In this document: positions 33,001 through 41,992 of the stretch, one piece after another
Numbering within the stretch: the stretch's first letter is position 1
Layout: each line of letters opens with the position of its first letter
DNA from: Micractinium sp. NFX-FRZ
Taxonomy: Eukaryota > Chlorophyta > Trebouxiophyceae > Chlorellales > Chlorellaceae
Direction of reading: 5' to 3'
NCBI GenBank assembly: GCA_029339195.1
Contig: JAPTJF010000232.1
Coordinates: forward strand, 1-64,000
Length of the DNA: 64,000 bases
Notes under the pieces: model-generated
Seen by the model: the letters and a program-made list of their open reading frames with translations, nothing else
Told to the model about the DNA's origin: nothing
Database searches by the model: none
Made by a program: the position numbers and the translations under genes

Positions 33001-36000
33001 AGCACGCACGGCAAGCTCAGGTGAGCAAAAAAGAGGAATCGAGGAGGGGGACAGAGTGGGACAAAGTGGCAGGGATGCGTGCAAGTAGCTTGGTGGTTAG
33101 GCATGGAAAGAACAGGCAGGGGACATACAGTTCTGCACACTAATGCGTGCTGTGCTGGTATGCGCCGCCCACCTCCTTCAAGCTGGGCTAGCCTGGTTTG
33201 CTTGGTTTGCTGCCGTCCGCTCAACATGCTTCCACGGTCCCCAGCTTCTGCTGCCTGCGGCCCTTGCCTGCTCTCCACACACTGCCTGCACCCCCTCTGC
33301 TGCGCGCACTCGTCACCCAGTCAAACCGCTCACATCTTGGTGTGCTCGCTGTGCCATCGCCCCTCTGCCCCTACTGCATCTGCAGGTGTTCCGTGACAAG
33401 ATTGAGGGTGTGGACGCCTGGCTGCACTCCACCACCATATCCAGGCCCCTCAAGCAGAAAATCAGGTCCTTCTACTCAGGTGGGAACTCATGACTGCAGC
33501 TGATTCCTGGACGTCACTGCGTTATCGTTGGTTGTCCTGCCGTACAGAACAAGATTGATGTGGTGCCGCGTTGTGCCCGCTCCCCTTCCCACCCCCACCC
33601 TGGCTCTTCTCTGCCAGCTGGAGTGCCTCACTCTCTGCCCATGTCACCCTCCCGCGTCCTCTCCCCCTGCCCCCTGCCTTGTTCCAGACGTGTGGCTCAA
33701 GCACTCCATGTCGCGAGCCAACGTGGCGGAGCAGTTCCGGGAGCTGCCCCATGCGATGCGGCAGGAGGTGTCGTGGGAGCTCAACCGCAAGCCCCTCAAC
33801 CGCCTGCCGCTCTTCAGGTACGCCCCTTCTGCCCTCCCTCTAGAGGCACGGCTTTCACAGCTGTCCGCCGCAAGCTGCTCGCGCGTCTGCCGCTGCTCAG
33901 ACGTGTCTTGGGGTTGTGTTGGCACCCAGCCAGGCCGGCAGCCTTGCTTCAGTCCGGCGGCATGGCGTGCTGCAGAGGGAGAGGCGGCAAGGCCAGGTCT
34001 GCAGCCATCTCTAGAGTGCTTTTTGAGGAGCGCTTTTGGGCAAGCTGCTCTCTGTTTAAAGTTGGTATCTGAACCTTCCTTCCCTGCCCTGCTCACCCCC
34101 GCCTCTGCACATGCTTCACTCCAGGGAGCTGAACGAGAGCCAGCGGTTTGCGTTGGCGGGCATGCTGGCGCCGCTGAACCTCACCCCCGGCCAGGAGCTC
34201 TGCCTGCACGGCGACCCCTCCGACCGCATCTGGCTGCTGCATGAGGGGGAGGTGCAGGTGAGGGGCAGCGGCGTGTGCAAAGAGGAGTCAGGCACGTACG
34301 CCTGCGTATGGTGTGCTGGGCAGGTTTGGGGCTGCGGCTTGAGGTCTCTAGAGAATCGGGGCACAAGGGCTGCGCCTGACAATGACCGCACTGTTTAATT
34401 TTAGCAACTCGGCAAGCGCTGGGTGCATGGGCCGCCCTTCACCAGGCAAACGCCCACACATGAGTCACTTGTGTGCGTCTCCCCCCTGCACACCTGCCAG
34501 GTGTTTGATGCATGGGGTCATGCTGATTGTAGTCAGCATGCCCTACCTCACCCACTCTGTGCCTCCTCCCCTCCCTCCCTCCCTCCCTCCCTTCCCACCC
34601 CACACCCCCGCCAGGTGTTTGACGAGTGCTCCGTGCTGCGCATCGTCAGCGCCCCCGCTGTGCTGGGTGTGGAGGCGCTGCTGCAGCACGTGGACGAGGC
34701 CTGCGCCTCCCGGCCCTACGGCTACAGGTGGGGGCGGGCGCATGCATGACATGAGGGGGAAAGGTGGTCCTGCAGCCTGGGGCGGGGGCGGGGCGAGACC
34801 TCCCCCTAGAGGAGATGCTGCCATGACCCTCTGCCCTATCCCACACCTGTCTTACCTCTACCTCGCCCCACACCCGTCCTCCTTGCTCTCCCTGCCGCTG
34901 CCACGGGACTGGGAGCGCCCGCACCTTGTGGGAGGCACTCATGAAGGACTTCCCTGCCGGCCAGCCCACAGCCACCCTCCCTTTCCCTGCCGCTGCCGCA
35001 GGACGGATAGCGCGTGCACCCTGTGGGAGGCGCACCTGGAGGAGATGCTGCCGTATCTGCTGGCCAACCCGGGCGCCCTGGACGCCCTCTCCTCCCGCGC
35101 GCACCAGCAGCGGGAGGCGGAGGCCGAGGCCATTCGGGCAAACGCCGTCGCTGCCGCTGCTGCTGGGGATGCGGCAGCGGGGCCCGAGGACAGCCCAGCG
35201 GATGTGGCTCAGGTGCACCCGGAGGACGGGGCGGCTCAGGGCCAGGGGAAGGCGGCTGCAGAGGGTGCCCCGGCGCAGGGTGCGCTGAGCCACAGCGCCA
35301 GCGCCAGCAGCACGATCGGCGGCAGCCTGAGGACGCTGCCCAGCGGCAGCAGGCTGCAGCATGCCAGCAGCGGCAGCGGGGCGCTGCACCAGGAGGCCAG
35401 TGCGCCGGAGCTGGCGGGGGCGTCCCAATATGTCACGCCTGGCCCCGTCCTGGGGCTGGCGCCCAAAGCGACGACGGGTGCATCGGAGCTGCCTGCCGCC
35501 TGTGGCGAGGACGCGGGCGCACCAGCAACCAAGAGTGCGTTGTGCTGGTTGGGGCTGGTTGGGGCAGGGCTGCATGGAGCTGCGTGGTGTTTGGGGGGCT
35601 TAAGGAGCTTGGCTGCCCGCAGAGCCTCAGGCTGTGGTGGAGATGGTCTGGCCTGTGTCTGGCTTTCACACCACCCTCTCCCCAAACCCTCCCATGCATA
35701 TGAGATGTGCAATTTCCGTTGGGTGATTGCGCCCAGAGCAGGACACCATGCCTTGTAGCAACAGCCCCCCATGCTCCATTATGCCCCCAACTGAATCTCT
35801 GTCTCAAGCCAACCTGCTCTGGGCAGGCCAGTTTCAGCTGTGCCAGCACATAGCACCAAACTGGAAACCCTTTCCTCTATTGACCTTTTCCATCCACCGC
35901 CCTCAAACTGAGCCCGCAGGCGAGATGTTCCAGCTGCGCCAGGAGGTGGTGCACAAGCTGGACTCGCTGGCGGAGGACATGCGGCGCGCGCTGGCGGCCG

Positions 36001-36185
36001 CCAGCCTGGCGCAGTCGGTGGCCAACCAGCGGGCGCGCAGCCCCAGCGTGCTTGCTGCCGGGGTGGGCTCCCGCAGCCGCCGCCTGGTGAGCCGCACCGA
36101 CTCGCAGGCACACCTGATGGGGGCAGTGGCCGCTCAGTTCCAGCGGGGCGGCACTCCCAAATGGAGCTTTGGCCAGATGCACTGA
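30082..36185 (+). CDS. six-transmembrane K+ channel with cyclic-nucleotide-binding-like domain (KCNH/HCN/CNGC superfamily)
   Basis: Fourteen exons (30082-30139, 30279-30492, 30646-30787, 30994-31209, 31367-31431, 31696-31875, 32276-32463, 32734-32873, 33386-33479, 33688-33817, 34125-34257, 34615-34727, 35002-35534, 35920-36185) close in phase to 823 aa. S1 is near residues 113-136. S4 (~233-249) is YIRIVRMIRFLLVLRQL, Arg every third position as in a voltage sensor. The pore is TIATLGYGDIVPV, a K+-type GYGD filter split across exons 32463|32734. S6 (~364-390) leads into a C-linker (KIEGVDAWLHSTTISRPLKQ, SWELNRKPLNRLPLFREL). The CNBD is LTPGQELCLHGDPSDRIWLLHEGEVQV, with a weak phosphate-binding region. 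The Ala/Gly/Ser-rich tail is disordered. A voltage-dependent K+ channel of plasma or organelle membrane is inferred; nucleotide control is doubtful. The exon ending 32873 uses a GC donor. Five of its splice sites have intronic echoes. Confidence 0.92.
31984..32069 (+). repeat. echo of intron start after channel exon 6
   Basis: GTGAGCACCCGCATGGCC...CTAGCTGC and the following AGTGGCTTGGGTGGGGCTAG repeat 31876-31953, the first ~80 bp of the same intron starting at its GT (period about 108). The copy keeps the GTGAGC donor. Confidence 0.8.
32608..32668 (+). repeat. echo of channel exon 8 acceptor (pore exit)
   Basis: GTGTGCAGGCAATACTGCGC and the following CCGGTCAACGCC mirror GTGTGCAGGCGACATTGTGC and CCGGTCAACACG at 32725-32756. 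The acceptor AG is intact. If spliced it would replace GYG-DIVPVN by GYG-NTAPVN, but no matching donor or S6 sequence follows. Confidence 0.7.
32984..33026 (+). repeat. echo of channel exon 8 end with a canonical GT donor
   Basis: In frame this copy reads VAYIGKHARQAQ|GTGAGC against the real VASSSKQARQAQ|GCAAGC. It sits about 146-150 bp downstream in the intron. The echo carries GT whereas the real exon uses GC. Confidence 0.75.
34481..34542 (+). repeat. echo of channel exon 12 acceptor
   Basis: CTGCCAGGTGTTTGATGCAT...CATGCTGATTGTAGTCAGCA repeats CCGCCAGGTGTTTGACGAGT...CGTGCTGCGCATCGTCAGCG at 34595-34656, with period about 114 and an intact AG. Confidence 0.8.
34886..34959 (+). repeat. echo of channel exon 13 acceptor
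   Basis: About 74 bp repeat 34980-35053 (CCCTGCCGCTGCC, then GCACCTTGTGGGAGGC against GCACCCTGTGGGAGGC). The acceptor CCGCAG has become CCACGG, so the copy is inactive. Confidence 0.8.
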
Positions 36186-36823
36186 CAGGTACCTTGAGGA
36201 GCAGGGGGAGCCCCTGGGCTTTGGCGGCTGCACGGCAGCCCGGGGGCATGGCTCCTGACCGGGCACGCCTGTGCAGTGGCAGCGCTGTGGGTGCCGGGCG
36301 TGCGTGCCTGCACTGACCCGCGACTAAAGCAGGAGGCAGGACACCTGGTGATGCTGAGAATGGGCACACGATACCCAACCTTTGAATTCCTCCTTTGATC
36401 AACACCTGCGTCGGCACATGTCCACCCCAATCGTTCTTCACATCCTGTCCCTCCACACCCCGCCAAGCTTATTCTTTGTTTGAACCAGCCTTTTCCACGG
36501 GCTAGCCCCTCCTCGGTACTATGTTGTTGCAATCCTTCTCTCCCGCTCCCCTTCCTGACCTGGGCAGCGTGCACTGCCACGCAAGACCCACAGATATGGT
36601 GCGTGTCATGACCAGAGCGTATTTGATTGCGATTTGTCATATTGGAACTGGTGATACCGGCAACATGAAATGCAAAGTGATGCGGAAACAATAGGAGTAT
36701 GATCGGCAGAGTATGGACCGGCGGTTCATCAAACAGTAGACACTCACCACCCCGCAGCCGTGTCCCTGTGGCACATGCTCCCTGGCAGTGCTGAACAGCA
36801 CCTGGCAGCGTGAACCCTTTGCC
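36186..36823. other. convergent intergenic region
   Basis: This holds the 3' UTRs of the channel gene (plus) and the glutamine amidotransferase gene (minus). Nothing else was recognised. Confidence 0.6.
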
Positions 36824-38043
36824 TCAGGATGCAGCCGTCCCTTTCAAGAAGGCCTTGCACACCTGCTGCACGCGTGCGCTGTCGCGCTGCACCGGCAGCG
36901 CCGCCAGGCTGTCGCGCATGCGTGCCACGTCAGCCTCCCCAATCAGCTCCAACCGGGGCTGCGCCAGCATTCTGACCACCTCAGCGTCAAACTCTGGGTG
37001 GCCCTGCAGTGGGGGAGGGGGATGTGTGGGGTGGGACAGGAGGAGGGTGTTGAACGGTGGGTGGGTGGGGCGAGAGGAGGAGGGTGAAGGGTGGGGAGGG
37101 ACGGGAAGAGGGTGGAGCGAGCAACAGCCTCCGCCGCGCCACACAACCACATGGCTTCTGTGCTCTGCTGTGCATGCTGCGCCTGCTGTGCCTGCTCACC
37201 TCGACGCACAGCACGTGACCGCCCACCGCAACATCTCACATCTGCTGCGCCTGCTGTGCCTGCTCACCTGGATGCACAGCACATGGCTGCCCACGGAGAA
37301 CATCTCAACGGGGCAGCGGGGCGAGGAGGCCAGCAGCGTTGCGCCCTCTGGCAGCTTCAGCACCTGAAGTCCCGGGCATGTAGGGGGGCAGCCTGGTGAG
37401 CAGGCAGTTGGCCAGTCGGGTGGCAGGGTGGGAGGGCAGCATGGTGGCAGGCGGGCAGGCGGGTGGACAAAATGGCAGGCAGGTGCGCTGGCGGATGTGT
37501 GGGCGGCCCTGTGTCTGGAGGTCCGCCACCAGCACAGCGCCGGCGCTGGGCAATGTGATGCACACTACACACGGCAGCAACCAACCCCCAATTCCGCACT
37601 CGCAACACACTGGCTCACTGCACCCCGCCTACTAGTTAGTGCACTCACTTGGTCCTGATGGAACTCGTGCAGGCACAGCCTGTCTGGCAGCTGCGCCGCC
37701 CAGGCCGCCCCTGCTGTCTCCAGCTTCCGCCGCCCCTCTGGCGCCACGGCAACCTCCCGGGCGCCCACCTCCCAGCACCCGGCACGCCCCACGGGGGCGC
37801 CCAGGGTCACACCGACCAGCTGGTGACCAAAGCACACGCCCTGCAGGGGGCAACCACAGCATAGCGTGGGCAGGGGCGCGCCTGGTTAGTGGAGGTGCGG
37901 GAGGCCGTGCACCACTCCGGGCAGCGCAGCACAGAAGCAGATTCTCACTGGGAGTGCTTTTCTAAAAGAAGAGGCGGCAGATTGCTGGAAAGGTGTGCAG
38001 CAACAGGGTGCAGCAACAGGGTGCAGTGTGGCAGGGGCAGAGG

Positions 38044-38097
<54 letters not shown>

Positions 38098-38779
38098 TCA
38101 TCATCTCACCAGCACTTGCTTCTGCAGCTCCATGGCTGCCCGCACCGTCTGCCGCAGGTTCACCAGCCACTCTTCATCAGAAAAGGCATCAGCGCTGCAG
38201 CGGGTTGGCGAGGGTTGGGTGGAGTGGGCAGGGTGACAAGATGCAGAGAGCCGTGTGTGAATGTGTGCACAGTGTGGCAGATGTGTTTGTGAGGAAGTGG
38301 CAGGCACGGCGCACGTGGGGGCGCACTGGTTCCATCTTATGGGCTGCCGCTTCATGATGGGCATGCAGGAACGGCGGTGCCCCACCCACTCACACGCTGC
38401 CTGTGATGACAACACCCCTGTACTGCGCCAGCTGCTCCGCCGTGGGCAGCCGGTTTTGAAACGCAAAGTACAGGTCCCACTCTTCGCCCGCCCCCTCATC
38501 TCGCAGCAGCTCCAAAAACATTTGGGCAAAGGTGCCCTTGCTGCGGTGGAGTGGGGCACGAGGGAGTGAAGGAATAGGAGGAGAAGGGTGGGAGGAGGTC
38601 TACCTAGGTTTGGGAGAGCCTGGGGAGGCCAGCGGCAGGCCGGGTACGCAGCGGCGGCGGGTGGGGGGCAGTGGTCAGGCCGAACCGCTCACACCGCGCT
38701 TCTCTGCCGCTCACCTGTCGCACACCGCCTGGTCCGGCTCGCCGGCCACCAGGATTGCGTATTTGGCCGGGGCCACCAT
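36824..38779 (-). CDS. class I glutamine amidotransferase-like hydrolase (plant gamma-glutamyl peptidase type)
   Basis: Six exons (38779-38715, 38540-38394, 38194-38110, 37840-37649, 37363-37268, 37003-36824) close in phase to 254 aa, the usual length for stand-alone plant GGP-like proteins. The N-terminus is MVAPAKYAILVAGEPDQAV. Exon 2 holds DLYFAFQNRLPTAEQL and RGVVITGS. The nucleophile elbow is GVCFGHQLVG (Cys) and the catalytic His-Glu motif is GHPEF. Between them come GRAGCWEVGAREV, CLHEFHQDQV and VEMFSVGSHVLCIQ, the hallmarks of this branch. No synthetase domain is fused. In plants these cytosolic enzymes remove gamma-glutamyl groups from glutathione conjugates; that substrate is inferred. 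A CAG tract sits in intron 3 next to the donor, and exon 5's donor is duplicated in intron 5. Confidence 0.9.
37177..37239 (-). repeat. echo of amidotransferase exon 5 end and donor
   Basis: This is a 63-bp direct repeat of 37245-37308 (period 68) immediately downstream in the intron. The echo keeps a functional-looking donor, GAG|GTGAGCAGGCACAGCAGG, and partly mirrors the exon peptide CIQ end. Confidence 0.85.
38048..38096. repeat. (CAG)16 microsatellite in amidotransferase intron 3
   Basis: A pure CAG run (CTG on the coding strand) begins about 14 bp inside the intron, right after the GTGAGATGATGACG donor region. Confidence 0.9.
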
Positions 38780-38997
38780 TGGCAAGCTAGGGCTTTGCGA
38801 GGTCGCGGTCGCGATCGCGATCGAGTGCCAACTCGAGACGAGCGGGAGGATGGGCCAGCCTGCTACGCGAGACTATGGAGAGATATGCCTTAGCGGGTGC
38901 ATTACATCATGCCCAGCCGCCTGCTGGGGTCACCGGCACAGCAGGCAGGTCGGTCTGTGTCCGTTGCCACTAAACCCTGGCAAGATGGCCAGCACTA

Positions 38998-39002
38998 TTA
39001 CA
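38998..39002 (-). terminator. putative polyadenylation signal TGTAA (RPN13)
   Basis: TTACA on the plus strand is TGTAA on the minus strand, 75 bp after the RPN13 stop. A second TGTAA lies at 38902-38906. The 297-bp gap to the amidotransferase start also holds a TCGCGATCGCGA palindrome near 38808-38819 of unknown meaning. Confidence 0.45.
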
Positions 39003-39076
39003 GCTGGGTGGATAGCACGAGTGCTGAAACGACAGCAATACAGGGTTGGTCCTCGCTCGTGCAGCTGCTGCTGCTT

Positions 39077-41013
39077 TTACTGCGGCTGCCCCCCGCCGCC
39101 CGCGCCGCCGTCGCCGGTCGCCGGCCGCTGTTCCCCACCGCTGCCGCGCTCCCTGTCCGCTTGCTCCTGGATGCCCTTCAAGAAGTCCAGCACCCCAAAG
39201 CCGCCGGGCGGCAGCCCAAACTGCCGTGTGTCCAGCTGGCCCGTCATCAAAGCGTGGCTCAGCAGGTCCAGCTGGTGCCGGAACTGGGGGGTGCTCACCA
39301 GCTCGGCAATGGCGGCAGCGCTCCTGCAGCGGGGAAGTGAGCATGGGCAATGTAGGGACAAGGGAGCCAAGGACACGAGCGACAGGCAGGTGCGCACCAG
39401 CTTGGCGACGGCGCTCATATGAAAGGGAAGGCACAGCGCAAAATCGCATGCCCAGAGTTTGCGTGATGGGGGGGTGGGGGGGGACGGGGTGCGCAACGGC
39501 AGGGTGCCAGGGGGAGGAAGCAAAGGCGCCAGCCGCCCCACCATGCCCGCTGCCCCAGCTTTGCACCTCACCACCCCACCACTCAATCACCGCCACCCCA
39601 CCCACCCACGCTAGCCCACCTGTGCTCCTCCGGCAGGTAAGGCGCCAGCCGCTCCACCATGTCCGCCTCCCGCAGCAGCGGCGCCAGCGCCTCGGGCTTC
39701 AGCACATCCCCCAGGGTGGGCCCCGGGTCTGCCGCCGCCCGCTGCCGCCCCAGGCCCAGCTGCGCCGCCAGGCCGCCCGCCCCGCTGGCGCCAGCGGAGC
39801 GAGCCCCCGCCATGATGCTGCCCAGCATCGCCGCCAAGTCAGCGGCGCCGATGCCACTGCCAGCACCTGCCGCCGCAGCGGAGGGTGGGGCGCCTGCTGC
39901 TGCTGCGGGGGCACCCGACGGTTCTGCATCCATCATGGCCTGCTCCCCATCGGACCCCTCCCCAGCAGCCTCTTGTGAGAGTGCAAAGTTGATGGCTGCG
40001 CAATAGTCCTCGTCTGACCCTGCATCCGGCTCCTGCAGGGAGGGAGGCACCGCCAGGGGGGTCAGTTCGACTGACCCGAAGAGAATGAGATGAGATGCAC
40101 TGCGCCTCAGCAGCCCTTGCCTGATTGATTGCGGCGGCATCAGGCCAGAGAGCAAACCCCCAAGGAGTTTAATTATTTATTCAAGGCTTGAGATTGCTGG
40201 TGCCTGCACGTCAATGCCAGCGCGCCCACTTGCACGCACCCGCCACCCATGCAACGCCAGCACCCGGCTGCATGCCCAGCACAGTGCAGACTTCACGCTA
40301 TAGCGCAGCACCCACCAGCGCCCGCCCTCCAGCACCCACATGCTCAACCCGCCCTGCGGCCGCCTCCTTGCACCCAGCACCCAGCACCCGCCCACCTGCG
40401 CCCAGAAGAACGCGTTGCGGTGCTTCTCCTCTGGGAACTTGAGCTCAAAGACGCGGGAGCCTGGGCGCGGGATCTGGAGGCGCCCGGGGGGCCACGGAGC
40501 AGCAGCGGTAGGGGAGCAGGGATGCCATACTGGTCGGCCTGTGGATCCCGGGCAGCAGCGTCTCACGCCAGCACACTATGAAGCACCCGGCGGCCACATG
40601 AGTGTTCATGGGGCCAATATATAGCCTCGCCGAAGGCTCCCTATGCTACCTAAGCCTACCAGGACGCGGAGCACAACCATGGCCTGCGGTCGCGCTCACC
40701 TTGCCAAACGAGCACTCCCCGGGCAGGATCACAATGTCCTTCTCTGGCTCGCCCACCTGCGTGCCAGCCGCATCGCGTTCCACCCAGCAAAAGTGCATCA
40801 AGCCGGCCTCGTCCTGCAGGGAGGGCGGGCAGTGAGCGGGTGGTGGGCAGGGGCGGGGGCGGCAGTTGGGCGGGGCGGCCGTGCGTGCGAGGCACGTTCC
40901 GCAGGGCATGCGCGCACCTGGCAGACGCGGATCAGCCCCTTTCTTGGGTCGGCAGACAGCCTTCCCTCGGTTGCGGCCATTAGTCCGGCTCGAAACTCGA
41001 CTATGAGCTCCAT
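39077..41013 (-). CDS. RPN13: 26S proteasome regulatory subunit RPN13 / ADRM1 (ubiquitin receptor)
   Basis: Five exons (41013-40918, 40813-40700, 40473-40396, 40032-39620, 39323-39077) close in phase to 315 aa. Residues 1-96 are the Pru domain: LIVEFRAGLM, ADPRKGLIRVCQ, GLMHFCWVERDA, DIVILPGECSFGK, GSRVFELKF and RNAFFWAQEPD, which bind ubiquitin and the RPN2 tail. An Ala/Gly-rich linker follows. The C-terminal DEUBAD domain has LGDVLKPEALAPLLREADMV, RLAPYLPEEH, STPQFRHQLDLLSHAL and LDTRQFGLP, which recruit UCH37/UCHL5. The protein ends in a Gly/Gln-rich tail. Exon boundaries fall between Pru strands as expected. Function: capture of ubiquitylated substrates on the proteasome base. Confidence 0.95.
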
Positions 41014-41992
41014 CTTGCCCCGCCCTCCTCCGCGCTGTCTGATCAGATGTGAGCACGACGTGGGATAGCCGGGGGACGGCAGAACACCAGCTGGTTGGTC
41101 CACTGAGCGCTGCGGCGTGCTGTGGCCGCGGCTGGCCGCACTCTGCGCTGCGCACTCTGGTGCTGAATGTGCATGCCCACACACCTGTTCCTACTCTTAT
41201 TTACCTGGAGACCGCCGTGCATATTGAACATCAGCACTCCACTAGACTTTGCTGGGCCTGCCACTGGCTGTGCTGCAAGCCTGCAGCCGGTGCCAACGCC
41301 GGCAACTCTTGGCGAGTTGTGGGCGGTCGCCTCTGGCTGTGGACACTATGGAGCAGCCCTCAAGCTTGCAGGAATCAGTTGTTTAAATCGTTGTTGTAAT
41401 ATATCACGCAGCCCTGGCTGGTTGCATTACCAGGAATGGTGCAACAAGTATGTGCACCTGTGGAGCGCCCCGTTGGTGGCGGTGCCTGCGGCAACACTCC
41501 AACGTTCCCCTCCGTTGCGGTCTGCCGGGCTCGAAGTGCGGAAGGGGCGATCCGCACCATCACGGCACACCTGCGATAGCAAAAGAAGTGAAGCAGTGAA
41601 ATGCAACCGCAGTTTCTGGGGACAAAAAGGCAAAGCAACATGGGCGCCGCGTTCTTCCTTCTGTCTCTGTGCGCTGTGCGAGCTTGAGGCAGGGCACGGC
41701 GTGTTTTATCACTCGCTGCGGGCAGGCTGCGGCGCCGCGGCGAGTCCAGTCCCTCAGGCCGTGTGAGACCGGCTGCACTGCGAGCTCGGGGGAGGCGGGT
41801 GCACCGCAGAATAGCTCGCCTGGCAGGGCCAGACGCCGAGTGAGTGGGGTCCGCCTGGCCCCCTGCTGCACCGCCCCGCCCCGCCCCTCAGCTTCCGCCC
41901 ACTGTTGCGCTGGTTCCGCCACCTGTTGCTGCTCTGCAACCGTCTCACCCCAAGCCTTGCGCTAGCGTCTGTTTCTTCGTACTTTCTGCAGG
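41014..41992. promoter_or_regulatory. divergent promoter region RPN13 / zinc-HTH gene
   Basis: A 979-bp gap lies between the two divergent starts. Frames inside it (for example near 41167-41766) have no recognisable domain or splice partners. No specific regulatory motif can be assigned. Confidence 0.4.

Noticed and set aside
38780..38835. TCGCGATCGCGA palindromic stretch as a regulatory operator
   Set aside because: Lies upstream of the amidotransferase start, but a short GC palindrome alone is not enough to claim a binding site.
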